52,610 nt of DNA from NCBI GenBank assembly GCA_022824305.1, contig JAJEAD010000048.1:1-52610 (forward strand). Reading direction: 5' to 3'. Both the position numbers and the translations under genes were made by a program. Position 1 is the first letter of the stretch. Each line of letters begins with the position of its first letter. Positions 26,317 through 35,492 of the stretch are shown piece after piece. The notes beneath the pieces are model-generated. The model was not told the origin of the DNA. It saw only the letters and a program-made list of their open reading frames with translations, and made no database searches. The stretch comes from Gammaproteobacteria bacterium. GTDB taxonomy: Bacteria; Pseudomonadota; Gammaproteobacteria; HK1.

Positions 26317-27390
26317 TTGATTTCGGATGACAGTCAGGTAATGGATGCCGCCAGATCCGTGGGTGCCGGGTCGAGCCCGCAGGAGGAAGCTCAGGAGCGT
26401 GCCCTTCGCCCGGCCCGGCTGCGCGACTACGTCGGCCAGGCGCGGGTGCACGAACAGATGTCGGTTTTCATTGCCGCGGCCCTCCGGCGCGGCGATGCGC
26501 TGGATCACCTGCTCGTGTTCGGGCCACCCGGTCTCGGCAAGACGACTCTCGCCCACATCGTCGCGAACGAACTGGGTGTGAACCTGCGCCAGAGCTCCGG
26601 CCCGGTGCTGGAGCGCTCCGGCGACCTTGCCGCGCTCCTCACCAATCTCGAAGCGAACGACGTGCTCTTCATCGACGAGATTCACAGCCTCAACCGGAGC
26701 GTGGAGGAAATCCTCTACCCGGCGATGGAGGACTTCCAGCTCGACATCGTCATCGGGGAAGGGCCTGCGGCACGATCGATCAAGCTCGATCTCCTCCCCT
26801 TCACCCTCATCGGCGCCACGACCAGGGCGGGGCTGCTGACTTCTCCGCTGCGCGACCGCTTCGGCATCGTGCAGCGCCTCGACTTCTACGATGAGAAGGA
26901 GTTGGCGCGCATCGTGCTGCGCTCGGCCCGGATCCTCGAGGTGGAAGTCGACGAAGAGGGTGCACGGGAGCTCGCTCGTCGCTCGCGGGGTACGCCGCGC
27001 GTCGTGAATCGACTGCTTCGCCGGGTGAGAGACTTCGCCGAGGTGCGCGGCGACGGGCGAGTCGGCGCGGAGACCGCGCGCGCCGCCCTCCACATGCTGG
27101 AGGTGGACGAAGCCGGATTCGACGTGATGGACCGCAGGCTCCTCGAGGCGGTCGTGCACAAGTTCGATGGCGGCCCGGTCGGAGTGGACAATCTTGCCGC
27201 GGTAGTCGGGGAGGAGCGCGGCACCCTCGAGGACGTGGTGGAGCCCTACCTGATTCAGCAGGGCTACCTGGTGAGGACCCCGCGCGGGCGCATGGCGACC
27301 CGCCACGCCTGGGAACACCTCGGACTGAAGGCGCCCGAGGAGCCGCCGGCGCCCCGCTCCGGCGATCTCTTCCATTCCACCGAATCATGA
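26317..27390 (+). CDS. ruvB: Holliday junction branch-migration ATPase RuvB
   Basis: This 357-residue AAA+ motor has Walker A in [14 protein letters not shown], Walker B in LFIDEIHSL, sensor 1 in [11 protein letters not shown] and the arginine finger region DRFGIVQRL; a winged helix closes the chain. TTG 26317 is the upstream start; ATG 26341 (MDAARSVG) is equally plausible. A 130-base gap separates it from ruvA, so it may have its own promoter. Confidence 0.96.
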   Translation: MISDDSQVMDAARSVGAGSSPQEEAQERALRPARLRDYVGQARVHEQMSVFIAAALRRGDALDHLLVFGPPGLGKTTLAHIVANELGVNLRQSSGPVLERSGDLAALLTNLEANDVLFIDEIHSLNRSVEEILYPAMEDFQLDIVIGEGPAARSIKLDLLPFTLIGATTRAGLLTSPLRDRFGIVQRLDFYDEKELARIVLRSARILEVEVDEEGARELARRSRGTPRVVNRLLRRVRDFAEVRGDGRVGAETARAALHMLEVDEAGFDVMDRRLLEAVVHKFDGGPVGVDNLAAVVGEERGTLEDVVEPYLIQQGYLVRTPRGRMATRHAWEHLGLKAPEEPPAPRSGDLFHSTES

Positions 27391-27445
27391 GGCGCGCAGG
27401 CCACGATCTCGAGTCGCGCCGTGACCGGAGGCATTCGGCCCTGCC

Positions 27446-27473
27446 GGGTGGCGCCGGCGCTTTCGTGCCACCC
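27446..27473 (+). terminator. Hairpin after ruvB
   Basis: GGGTGGC pairs with GCCACCC across a 14-nt loop, 56 bases after the ruvB stop and before tolQ. A 14-bp perfect palindrome (GCGGGCGCGCCCGC) follows at 27503-27516. The gap 27391-27610, where ybgC usually sits, contains no gene that I recognise. Confidence 0.4.
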
Positions 27474-27610
27474 CATGCCTGTTGTCCGTTGCGCCTCGCA
27501 TTGCGGGCGCGCCCGCGAGAGGCACGAATCCGTGGCCGGCATCCCGCCTTTGTTTCGCTCCGGATTTCGAACCCGCCCTCTCCACTCATTCCCGCCCGAG
27601 GAGATTGCCT

Positions 27611-28297
27611 GTGAACGAGCTCGTGAGTACGGACCTCTCCCTCGTCGAGCTCGTCTGGAACGCGAGCTTCCTCGTCCAGCTCGTGATGCTGGTGTTGCTG
27701 GTCGCATCCTTCGCGTCCTGGACGATGGTGTTTCTGAAGCGCTCCTACATCAACCGCGAGCGGAGCGCGGCGGAGGCCTTCGAGGAGCAGTTCTGGTCCG
27801 GACAGGACCTGGTCGCGCTCTACAACCGCATCAACTCTCCCCAGTACGAGCCGCTTGGCCTGGAGCGGATCTTCCACTCCGGGTTCAGGGAGTTCGCCAA
27901 GCTCCGCAGTCAGAAGGGCCTGGAGCCGAGGCTGGTGCTGGAAGGCACGCAGCGGGCGATGCGGGTTTCGTTGAGTCGTGAGCTCGAGGCCCTCGAGACG
28001 CATCTGCCCCTGCTCGCCACCATCGGCTCCACCAGCCCCTACATCGGACTCTTCGGCACGGTCTGGGGAATCATGAACTCCTTTCGCGCACTGGGAAACA
28101 TCACCCAGGCCACGCTCGCCCACGTGGCGCCGGGCATCGCCGAGGCGCTGATCGCGACGGCCATGGGCCTGTTTGCGGCCATCCCCGCGGTCATCGCCTA
28201 CAACCGCTTCGCGTCCGACGTCGAGCGCCTCTACGGGCGCTACGACAACTTCATCGAAGAGTTCACCGCAATCCTCAACCGCCAGACGCATGCTTGA
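27611..28297 (+). CDS. tolQ: Tol-Pal system proton channel subunit TolQ
   Basis: This 228-residue inner-membrane protein starts at GTG 27611 with GAGGAG upstream. It has three helices: an N-terminal one (FLVQLVMLVLLVASF) and two in the C-terminal half around GLFGTVWGIMNSF and ALIATAMGLFAAIPAVIAYN, the last two lining the proton path with TolR. It energises outer-membrane constriction at division. It is the first gene of tolQRAB-pal-cpoB; the ybgC gene that usually precedes it is missing. Confidence 0.95.
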   Translation: MNELVSTDLSLVELVWNASFLVQLVMLVLLVASFASWTMVFLKRSYINRERSAAEAFEEQFWSGQDLVALYNRINSPQYEPLGLERIFHSGFREFAKLRSQKGLEPRLVLEGTQRAMRVSLSRELEALETHLPLLATIGSTSPYIGLFGTVWGIMNSFRALGNITQATLAHVAPGIAEALIATAMGLFAAIPAVIAYNRFASDVERLYGRYDNFIEEFTAILNRQTHA

Positions 28298-28343
28298 GCC
28301 GCGTCGAAGCGAGGCTCCATCTCCGCAACGCAGGTAGAGAACA

Positions 28344-28769
28344 TTGCCCCGAAGCTATCGCCGCCGACCCATCTCGGAAATCAACGTGGTGCCCTACATC
28401 GATGTCATGCTGGTGCTGCTGGTTATCTTCATGATTACCGCTCCCCTCCTGACCCAGGGCGTGAAGGTGGATCTCCCGCAGGCGGCGGCGGAGCCCATAC
28501 CGAGGACCGAAGCCGAGCCCCTGGTGATCACCGTCGACAGCCACGGCGACTACTACATGAACTACGGGGAGGATCGTGACGAGCCCCTGGAGCCCCGAAC
28601 TCTCGTGGTGAAGGTGAGCGCGCTGCTTCGCCACCGGCCGGGTCTTCCGGTGCTGGTACGCGGAGATCGAAGCGTCTCCTACGGCGACATCGTCGTGTTG
28701 ATGAGCCTGTTGCAGGGGGCGGGGGTGCCGAGCGTGGGCCTGATGACCGAGCCGGGCCTCTCGGGTTGA
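28344..28769 (+). CDS. tolR: Tol-Pal system subunit TolR
   Basis: This 141-residue ExbD-family protein starts at TTG 28344. Its single helix IDVMLVLLVIFMITAPLL carries the proton-accepting Asp, preceded by the conserved SEINVVPYID. A periplasmic domain follows, ending VPSVGLMTEPG. It works with TolQ as the motor that moves TolA. Confidence 0.95.
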   Translation: MPRSYRRRPISEINVVPYIDVMLVLLVIFMITAPLLTQGVKVDLPQAAAEPIPRTEAEPLVITVDSHGDYYMNYGEDRDEPLEPRTLVVKVSALLRHRPGLPVLVRGDRSVSYGDIVVLMSLLQGAGVPSVGLMTEPGLSG

Positions 28770-28810
28770 GCGTGGGGGTGTCCCGCAGGCGCGAGCGAAT
28801 GGAATAGGAC

Positions 28811-29947
28811 GTGGGTCTCCGGCGATTCTTCGACAACGCCAGTGCGCTGCTGCTTGCCGCGCTCGTCCACATATTGCTTCTGGGAGTCCTGCTCGTGAGC
28901 CTGGACTGGCGTCCGAGAGCGGTGGACGCGCCGACCCAGGTTCCGGTGCAGGCGATGGTGCTCGACGAGGGCCGGGTGGCGGAGGAGATCGCCGCTCTCA
29001 AGCAGGAGGAGCTCCGCGAGCGAGAGCTCGAGCGCGAACGTCTCCAGTCCATGGAGGAGGCCGCGGAGGAGGCGAGAGAGCAGCGACTGTCCGAGGAACG
29101 CCGCCTGGTCCAGGTGCAGGACGAGCTCTCCGAGCTCCAGCAGGAGCACGAGCAAACGCTGCGTTCGCGAAGCCGTGAAGAAGAGGAGCGCCTCGAAGAG
29201 CTGCAGAGGGAGCAGCAGCGGCAAAGGGAGCGTCTCGATCAGCTCAAGAGGCAGGAGGAGGACCTCGCCCGGGAGCGCGAGGCAGCGCTCGCGAAGCTCG
29301 AGCTGGAGACCTCGGCGCTCGAGGAACAGGCCCGTCTCGCGGAGGAGGAGAAGACGCGCATCGAAAGCGAGCTGCGCGAAGCGGAGGAGAGGAAGCAGGC
29401 CGCGGAACGCGAGCGGCGCCGGGTCGAGGAGCAGCGAAGGCTTGCCCAGGCGGAAGAGAAGCGCAAGGCGGAAGAGCGCAGGCGGGCCGAGGAGGAGAAG
29501 CAACGGCTCGCCGAAGAAAAGCGCCGGGCGGAAGAGGAACGCAAGCGCGCCGAGGCCGAGGCGCGTGAGGATGAAGAGGCGCGGCGGGCGGCGGAGGCCC
29601 AAAGGGCCTTCGAGAGCGCGCTGGCGGAGGAACAGGAGGAGCTCGCGCTCGCGCAGGCGCGCTTGCGCGACAAGCTGCTCGCGGAATACAGTCTGGCGAT
29701 CAGGGCGGCGGTGGAACGAAACTGGATCCGGCCACCGGGGGCGCCGGCTCACCTCGCCTGTGTCGTGCGAGTATCGCAGGCGCCGAGCGGGGATGTGGTG
29801 ACAGTGCAGATCATCGAGAGCAGCGGAAACCGTGCCTTCGACAGCTCGGTCGAGAACGCGGTCTGGAAGTCCTCTCCGCTGCCCCTGCCCAAGGACGTCG
29901 GCCTCTTCCGTCGCGATCTGCAATTCGTGTTCGATCCGGAGGGTTAG
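28811..29947 (+). CDS. tolA: Tol-Pal system protein TolA
   Basis: This is a 378-residue protein with one N-terminal membrane helix (SALLLAALVHILLLGVLLVS), a long Glu/Arg/Ala-rich helical rod (about residues 50-290) and a C-terminal TolA/TonB-like domain (AIRAAVERNWIRPPG onward). The rod spans the periplasm and the last domain contacts TolB-Pal. The start is GTG 28811. The rod's repetitive codons make long spurious frames on the other strand. Confidence 0.93.
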   Translation: MGLRRFFDNASALLLAALVHILLLGVLLVSLDWRPRAVDAPTQVPVQAMVLDEGRVAEEIAALKQEELRERELERERLQSMEEAAEEAREQRLSEERRLVQVQDELSELQQEHEQTLRSRSREEEERLEELQREQQRQRERLDQLKRQEEDLAREREAALAKLELETSALEEQARLAEEEKTRIESELREAEERKQAAERERRRVEEQRRLAQAEEKRKAEERRRAEEEKQRLAEEKRRAEEERKRAEAEAREDEEARRAAEAQRAFESALAEEQEELALAQARLRDKLLAEYSLAIRAAVERNWIRPPGAPAHLACVVRVSQAPSGDVVTVQIIESSGNRAFDSSVENAVWKSSPLPLPKDVGLFRRDLQFVFDPEG

Positions 29948-29951
29948 CTCC

Positions 29952-31280
29952 TTGCGTACGCGAAAGTGCCTGAGGGTGTTCGGGATCTGGCTGGGACTCG
30001 CGCTGCTGACGGGTGCTCCGGCGGCGGTGTCGGAGGAAGAGGTCCTGACCATCAGGATCACCCGGAGCATCGAGGGGGCCGAGCCGATCGCGGTGGTACC
30101 CTTCCGATGGCAGGGCGGCGAGCAGGCGCCGGAGCGCGTCGCCCAGATCGTTGCGGACGACCTCGCACGCACGGGGCGCTATGTCCCCATCCCCTTTGCG
30201 GATCTGCCCGGCCGGCCCGCGCGGGCAGATGAAGTGGATTTCAGCGACTGGCGCATTCTCGGCGCCGCGAACCTGGTCATCGGGCATGTAGAGCGTCCCC
30301 AGCCCGACCTCTACCAGATTACCTTCCGTCTCTTCGACGTGTTTCGCGGCGGGCAGATCGCAGGATACGAGTTCCCGGCGGTGACGCGAGGCGAGCTCCG
30401 GCGCGTGGCGCACCGGATCAGCGACATCATCTACGAGGCCCTGACCGGGGAACGGGGCGCTTTCGACACCCGCATCGCCTACGTTACCGAACGGCGAAGC
30501 GGGGAGGGACAGAGGCACTACGCCCTGCAGGTCGCGGACAGCGACGGCCACAACCCCTTCACGATTCTGGACTCGACCCAGCCGGTGCTGTCTCCCGCGT
30601 GGTCGCCGGACGGCCAGCGCCTCGCCTATGTTTCCTACGAGGGCCAGGAGCCCAGGATATTCATCCAGAATCTGTCCACCGGAGAGCGCTCGCTCATTTC
30701 GGACTTTCCCGGTCTGAACGGAGCCCCCGCCTGGTCGCCCGACGGAGAACGGCTTGCCCTGACGCTCTCCAAGGACGGCAATCCCGAACTCTACATCCTG
30801 GACCTCGCCAGCCGCCGCCTTCGCCGGGTGACGCAGAACAGCTCCATCGACACCGAGCCGGCGTGGTCGCCCGACGGGAGCTCCCTGGCGTTCACTTCCG
30901 ACCGCAGTGGACGTCCCCAGATCTACACGGTCGACGTCGTGGGCGGCAAACCGGTGAGGCTCACTTTCGAGGGCAGGTACAACGCCCGCCCGCGCTACTC
31001 CCCCGAGGGGAACGAGCTCGCGTTCGTGCACCAGGTCGGCCACGAGTTCCGCATTGCGGTGGTCGATCTGGAGAGCGGCGAGATTCGGGTCCTCACCGAG
31101 ACCGAGCTCGACGAGTCGCCCAGCTTCGCCCCCAATGGGAGTATGATCCTCTACGCAACCATAGAGAATGGAATCAGCACCCTGGCTGCGGTATCCACGG
31201 ACGGCCGCATGCGTCAGCAGCTCGGCGTCCAGCAAGGCGCAGTCCGCGAGCCTGCATGGTCGCCCTTCCGCCGTCCCTGA
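29952..31280 (+). CDS. tolB: Tol-Pal system beta-propeller protein TolB
   Basis: This is a 442-residue periplasmic protein. TTG 29952, with GGAGGG just upstream in the end of tolA, gives a signal peptide (residues 1-27). An N-terminal domain (IAVVPF...) is followed by six-bladed propeller repeats, each with the wording SPAWSPDGQRLAYVS or close variants. It bridges Pal and TolA. The gene sits 4 bases after tolA. Confidence 0.95.
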   Translation: MRTRKCLRVFGIWLGLALLTGAPAAVSEEEVLTIRITRSIEGAEPIAVVPFRWQGGEQAPERVAQIVADDLARTGRYVPIPFADLPGRPARADEVDFSDWRILGAANLVIGHVERPQPDLYQITFRLFDVFRGGQIAGYEFPAVTRGELRRVAHRISDIIYEALTGERGAFDTRIAYVTERRSGEGQRHYALQVADSDGHNPFTILDSTQPVLSPAWSPDGQRLAYVSYEGQEPRIFIQNLSTGERSLISDFPGLNGAPAWSPDGERLALTLSKDGNPELYILDLASRRLRRVTQNSSIDTEPAWSPDGSSLAFTSDRSGRPQIYTVDVVGGKPVRLTFEGRYNARPRYSPEGNELAFVHQVGHEFRIAVVDLESGEIRVLTETELDESPSFAPNGSMILYATIENGISTLAAVSTDGRMRQQLGVQQGAVREPAWSPFRRP

Positions 31281-31328
31281 GCAGCCGTCGACTTCGAGCA
31301 TCCATCACGTATCCATCCAGGAGAAACC

Positions 31329-31883
31329 ATGCAACGACGCATACTCAAGAGGCTGACCCTCATCACGGCCGCCGCCCTTCTGCTCGGCGCCTGCGAAGGT
31401 CAGATGGGCACCAAGGACGATGAAGGCATGGAGGCCGATGTCGTCGAGGGTTCAATGGACACCGCGGCCGACGAGGCTACTACTCAGGGCATGGCCGACG
31501 AGGGGACCTTCCAGGGTCATCCCCTCGACGATCCTTCGAGCCCCCTCTCGCAGCGAACGATTTACTTCGCCTTCGACAGCAGCCACATCGAAGAGGAGAA
31601 CCGTTCGATCATCGAGGCGCACGCGGAGTGGTTGGCCCGCCATCCCGGCGCGAACGTGACCCTCGAGGGGCACGCCGACGAACGCGGCACGCGAGAGTAC
31701 AACGTGGCGCTGGGAGAACGGCGCGCCAATTCGGTCCGGCAGCTCCTGGCCCTGACCGGAGCGTCGGGCGGGCAGATCAAGACCATCAGCTACGGAGAGG
31801 AGCGTCCCGCGGTCGAGGGGCATGACGAGTCGGCGTGGCGATTCAACCGCCGCGTGGAGATCGTCTACCGAAATCGCGAATAG
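31329..31883 (+). CDS. pal: Peptidoglycan-associated lipoprotein Pal
   Basis: This 184-residue lipoprotein has lipobox LLGAC with the modified C22. A low-complexity acidic linker leads to an OmpA-like domain: IYFAFDSSHIEEENRSII, LEGHADERGTREYN and LGERRANSVRQLL hold the diaminopimelate-binding Asp and Arg. It anchors the outer membrane to peptidoglycan. The start is ATG 31329. Confidence 0.96.
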   Translation: MQRRILKRLTLITAAALLLGACEGQMGTKDDEGMEADVVEGSMDTAADEATTQGMADEGTFQGHPLDDPSSPLSQRTIYFAFDSSHIEEENRSIIEAHAEWLARHPGANVTLEGHADERGTREYNVALGERRANSVRQLLALTGASGGQIKTISYGEERPAVEGHDESAWRFNRRVEIVYRNRE

Positions 31884-31886
31884 GGC

Positions 31887-32876
31887 TTGACCTCGTATCC
31901 GTACATGAAACGCGGGGCGCTGCGCCCGGTCATCGTCGCTCTGGTCGCAGCCCTCGCGCTCGTTCCCGCCGCTTCACGCGGACAGAGCGACCTGGAGGCC
32001 CGGCTCGCTCGCGTCGAGCGCTTGCTCGACGGCGGGGTGCTCGTCCAGATGCTCGAGGAGATCGAGGCGCTGCGCGCCGAAGTCCAGGGGCTGCGGGGCG
32101 AGATCGAGGTGCACTCGAAGAGCGTCTCGCACCTGGAGGCGCGCCAGCGGGATCTCTACCTCGGACTGGACCAGCGCCTCCTCCGGCTCGAGGCGCCGGG
32201 AGCGGGCGCCGCGACCGCCGATGCGGCTTCCGAACCCGATACCCTGTCGCTCGCGGGGACCGGGCCGGAATTGGAGGCCCCGGCCGGAGAGGAGGGAGAG
32301 ACCCTGTCGGTAGCCGTTCTTCCTCCTGCCGGCGCGTCCCTTTCGACCGGGGCGACGACGGACACGGCGGATACGGTGGACACTGCCCAGAGCGCGGATC
32401 CGGCGCCGGGAAGCCTGGCAGAGGTCGTAGGCGGAGAGTCGGAGCCTGCCGGGGACGGAGCGGCCACGGTCGAAGTGGTGGTCGAAGTGGACCCGGTCCG
32501 CGAGCAACAGGACTACCAGGCCGCGTTCAATCTCCTCAAGGGCGGCCGCTACGACGATGCGACGAAGGCCTTTCGGAACTTCCTCGTTGCCTACTCCGGC
32601 GGCGAATTCGTGGACAACGCCCACTACTGGCTGGGGGAAACCTACTACGTCACCCGCCAATTCGAGGCTGCCCTCGAGGAGTTCGAGAGAATCATCGCGC
32701 ACTTTCCGCAGAGCCCGAAGCTCACTCACGCCATGCTCAAGGTCGGCTACATCCATCATGAGCTCGGCCGCCTGGAGCAGGCGAAACAGGCGCTCATCGC
32801 GCTGACCGAGAGCCACCCCGACTCGACCGCGGCCGGTCTAGCCAGAAAGCGCCTGCAGCGCCTGCAGTCGGAATAG
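31887..32876 (+). CDS. cpoB: Cell division coordinator CpoB/YbgF
   Basis: This 329-residue periplasmic protein has a signal peptide (MKRGALRPVIVALVAALALV), an N-terminal coiled coil, a variable Ala/Thr/Asp-rich linker and three C-terminal TPR repeats (YQAAFNLLKGGRYDDATKAF, AHYWLGETYYVTRQFEAAL, AMLKVGYIHHELGRLEQAK). TTG 31887, 3 bases after pal, or ATG 31905 could be the start; ATG 31905 fits a signal peptide better. It coordinates Tol-Pal with wall synthesis. Confidence 0.92.
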   Translation: MTSYPYMKRGALRPVIVALVAALALVPAASRGQSDLEARLARVERLLDGGVLVQMLEEIEALRAEVQGLRGEIEVHSKSVSHLEARQRDLYLGLDQRLLRLEAPGAGAATADAASEPDTLSLAGTGPELEAPAGEEGETLSVAVLPPAGASLSTGATTDTADTVDTAQSADPAPGSLAEVVGGESEPAGDGAATVEVVVEVDPVREQQDYQAAFNLLKGGRYDDATKAFRNFLVAYSGGEFVDNAHYWLGETYYVTRQFEAALEEFERIIAHFPQSPKLTHAMLKVGYIHHELGRLEQAKQALIALTESHPDSTAAGLARKRLQRLQSE

Positions 32877-32907
32877 CGAAGGTCGGCGGGTCACTCCCGC
32901 ATTTGCC

Positions 32908-33999
32908 GTGAATTTCGTTCGCGACTGGTTCGACCGACATCTGTCCGATCCGCAGGTCGTGGGCCTCGCGGTCGTGCTGGTGGTCGGAACCGCGCTGGTG
33001 GTGATGACGGGCAACATGCTGGCCCCGGTGATCGCGGCCGTGGTCATCGCCTATCTCCTGGAAGGGCTGGTGGCCTTTCTCGAACGCTACCGCACGCCCC
33101 GGCTGGCCGGCGTCATGCTGGTGTTCTGGGCCTTCATGGCCTTTCTGTTCTTCGTCTTCTTCGCGCTTCTTCCCCTGCTGTCGCGCCAGGCGAGTCAGCT
33201 CGTGCAGTTGTTCCCGACCATGCTGCAGAGTGGTCAGGATGCACTGCTCAAGCTGCCCGAGTCCTACCCTGAACTCTTCTCGGAAACCCAGGTTCGCGAT
33301 CTCATCGCGCAAATCCGAATCGACGCGGTGGGCTTTGGCCAACGGGTGGTATCGCAGTCCCTGTCCTCGGTGATCGGACTGATAACCCTGCTCGTCTACT
33401 TGATTCTATTGCCGCTCATGGTGTTCTTCTTCCTCAAGGACAAGCATCGGATCATCGACTGGGCTACTCGATTCATGCCCGCCGAGCGGCGATTGCTTCA
33501 CCACGTATGGACGGATGTCGATCGGCAGATAGGCAACTACGTACGAGGAAAGTTCATAGAAGTGCTCATCGTGTGGGTGGCGAGCTACGTCACCTTCACC
33601 GCCATGGGCCTTCAGTTCGCAATGCTGCTGGCGGTTGCGGTGGGTCTGTCGGTGGTGATCCCCTACATAGGTGCGGTCGTGGTCACTTTACCGGTCGCGT
33701 TCGTCGCCTACTTTCAGTGGGGTTTCACTTCCGACTTTGCCTATCTCATGATTGCCTATGCGATCATCCAGGCCCTCGACGGCAACGTTCTGGTGCCCCT
33801 GCTCTTCTCGGAGGTCGTCGACCTCCATCCCGTCGCGATCATCGCCGCGGTGCTGATGTTCGGCGGGCTCTGGGGATTCTGGGGGGTCTTCTTCGCGATT
33901 CCGCTGGCGACGGTTGTCCAGGCGGTCATCAAGGCGTGGCCCGACCTGCCCAAATCGGGATCGGAGAGCGAGCAGCCTTCACCTGAGCGCGCCGATTGA
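32908..33999 (+). CDS. AI-2E/PerM family membrane permease
   Basis: This is a 363-residue protein with about eight membrane helices: a pair at the N-terminus, a helical periplasmic or cytoplasmic segment in residues 90-150, and five to six further helices. The conserved signature region VVIPYIGAVVVTLPVA and the C-terminal FGGLWGFWGVFFAIPLATV identify the family. Members transport sodium/protons or autoinducer-like molecules; the function here is unknown. The start is GTG 32908, 31 bases after cpoB. Confidence 0.88.
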   Translation: MNFVRDWFDRHLSDPQVVGLAVVLVVGTALVVMTGNMLAPVIAAVVIAYLLEGLVAFLERYRTPRLAGVMLVFWAFMAFLFFVFFALLPLLSRQASQLVQLFPTMLQSGQDALLKLPESYPELFSETQVRDLIAQIRIDAVGFGQRVVSQSLSSVIGLITLLVYLILLPLMVFFFLKDKHRIIDWATRFMPAERRLLHHVWTDVDRQIGNYVRGKFIEVLIVWVASYVTFTAMGLQFAMLLAVAVGLSVVIPYIGAVVVTLPVAFVAYFQWGFTSDFAYLMIAYAIIQALDGNVLVPLLFSEVVDLHPVAIIAAVLMFGGLWGFWGVFFAIPLATVVQAVIKAWPDLPKSGSESEQPSPERAD

Positions 34000-34024
34000 C
34001 TGAAGAGCGCTTCCGGCGGACGGA

Positions 34025-34390
34025 TCAGGCGATCTCGCGGTGACGCACGACCACGCCTCCGGCATGCGAGATCAGGGATGCGCCCACGCGCTCGGCGACG
34101 AACACCGAGCGGTGCCGCCCTCCGGTGCATCCGACCGCCACCGTCAGCGAGCGGCGCGCGTTGTCCTCGAAGGCCGGCATCCATAGTCTGAGAAAGGAGC
34201 AAAGACTCTGGACCATGGTGGTCGCGGTCGCCTGCGATTCCATGAACGCGACAACCGCCGGGTCCTTTCCGGTGAGGGCGCTCAAGCCCTCCTCCCAGTA
34301 GGGATTGGGCAGGCACCTCACGTCGAACACCATGTCGGCATCTTCCGGAATCCCGGCCTTGTAGCCAAAGGACAGGAGGATGAGCTTCAT
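34025..34390 (-). CDS. Free-standing RapZ C-terminal domain protein
   Basis: These 121 residues align with the C-terminal half of RapZ (about 284 residues in E. coli). SFGYKAGIPEDADMVFDVR, LPNPYW, LTGKDPAV and VAVGCTGGRHRSV (residues 85-97) are all retained. The N-terminal P-loop kinase-like domain is absent, and the start ATG 34390 overlaps the ptsN stop by 4 bases (ATGA), leaving no room for it. In RapZ this half binds small RNAs and glucosamine-6-phosphate, so the protein could keep RNA or ligand binding. It is the last gene of the hpf-ptsN run. Confidence 0.88.
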   Translation of the reverse strand: MKLILLSFGYKAGIPEDADMVFDVRCLPNPYWEEGLSALTGKDPAVVAFMESQATATTMVQSLCSFLRLWMPAFEDNARRSLTVAVGCTGGRHRSVFVAERVGASLISHAGGVVVRHREIA

Positions 34391-34863
34391 GGCGGGGCGG
34401 GATCACTCTCCTCGTGAGCGAGCAGGGCGAAGATCTCCTCCGCGCCATGGGCGTGGCGGAGAGACTCACGCAGCGTTGCCGCCGAAAGCAGGCGTGCGAG
34501 CATCGCGAGGATCTCGATGTGCTCGTCAGTGTACTCCTCGGGTACCACGAGACCGAAAATGAGATCTACCCTTGCCCCGTCGGGGGCATCGAAATCGATA
34601 CCCTCACTTGCTCGTACGAACGCGCCGCAGGCTTCCCCGAGTCCGGGTACCCGGGCATGCGGCAGAGCAACGCCATGGCCGAGCCCGGTGCTGCCGAGGC
34701 GTTCGCGGGCGCAGAGCTGGTCGAAGACCAGCCGCTGCGACAGGGGCTCCCGCGCGGCGGCGACAAGCTCACTCAGCATCTCGAGGGCCCGCTTCCTGCT
34801 GCTCAGGTCCGAGCTCACAATGACGCACCGGGGCACGAGCAGATCGGAGACGCGTATCGCCAC
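34387..34863 (-). CDS. ptsN: Nitrogen PTS EIIA component
   Basis: This 158-residue PTS EIIA-type protein has the phosphorylated histidine H69 in GLGHGVALPHAR and the conserved LIFGLVVPEEYTDEHIEIL. It regulates potassium and nitrogen functions through phosphorylation state rather than sugar uptake. It lies between hpf and the RapZ-domain gene. rpoN, usually two genes upstream, is not present in this cluster. Confidence 0.94.
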   Translation of the reverse strand: MAIRVSDLLVPRCVIVSSDLSSRKRALEMLSELVAAAREPLSQRLVFDQLCARERLGSTGLGHGVALPHARVPGLGEACGAFVRASEGIDFDAPDGARVDLIFGLVVPEEYTDEHIEILAMLARLLSAATLRESLRHAHGAEEIFALLAHEESDPAPP

Positions 34864-34943
34864 GAGGAGTCCGCAGTCTTCGCGTTACGACAGCTATGGG
34901 GCGGCGCTTCGTGTCCGGCCGTCGCCGGGCCTTCTCCGGCGCG

Positions 34944-35258
34944 CTATCCGCGATGTCCCTTCACGTCGCGATGGTGGTCACTGAGCTTTTCCTTGTGACG
35001 CTTGATCTGCCGATCCAGTTTGTCCACGAGCGCGTCCACGGCAGCGTGCATTCCGGCGCCGGCCGCGTCGGCATGCAGTTGCCGTCCGGAAACGTTCACG
35101 GTGGCTTCAGCGCACTGGGATCGATTTCCGGGCTTGAGAGTGACGTACACATTCGTGACGTGGTCAAAATGCCGCTCGAGCTTCTGCAGCTTGGTCGAAA
35201 CGTAGCGTCTCAACCTCTCGCTGATATCGAAATGCTGACCGCTTATGTGCACTTGCAT
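34944..35258 (-). CDS. hpf: Ribosome hibernation promoting factor, short form
   Basis: This is a 104-residue HPF/YfiA-type protein. MQVHISGQHFDISERLRRYV, VYVTLKPGNRSQCAEATVNV and the basic VDKLDRQIKRHKEKL are typical. It binds the 30S subunit and stabilises inactive ribosomes. ATG 35258 matches homologue starts, though the AGGAG is 14 bases away. The 234-base gap to lptB shows no rpoN. Confidence 0.93.
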   Translation of the reverse strand: MQVHISGQHFDISERLRRYVSTKLQKLERHFDHVTNVYVTLKPGNRSQCAEATVNVSGRQLHADAAGAGMHAAVDALVDKLDRQIKRHKEKLSDHHRDVKGHRG

Positions 35259-35492
35259 GGGGTTAGGGGGCTCTCCTGATGCGGAAGGGAGGCGGCGCTT
35301 TTCCGTGAGCGCACACGGGAGTGAGGGCAGGATTCGCTTCCTTGCGAAATCCGTCAATGGGGCGTTTCGGATTGGGAGACTTCACAGGGATGACGGCATC
35401 CTCGTTCGCGTTCGCACTGACGATGTGATCCGTCAGGACTCGCCCGCCACCATGGACGAATTGTAGCAGTCCCGCCGAATCGACGCGTCCGC

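Noticed and set aside
27503..27516. 14-bp palindrome as an operator
   Set aside because: GC-only palindromes of this size are frequent in such DNA, and nothing else supports regulation there.
27387..27614. Possible diverged ybgC between ruvB and tolQ
   Set aside because: The frame lacks the hotdog-fold Asp motif and is too short at 75 codons.
28960..29690. Tandem repeat in tolA
   Set aside because: The repeated Glu/Arg/Ala codons are the normal helical rod of TolA, not an independent DNA repeat.
34025..34863. RapZ truncated by a frameshift
   Set aside because: No P-loop or other RapZ N-terminal sequence appears in any frame upstream; ptsN occupies the space and overlaps the start.
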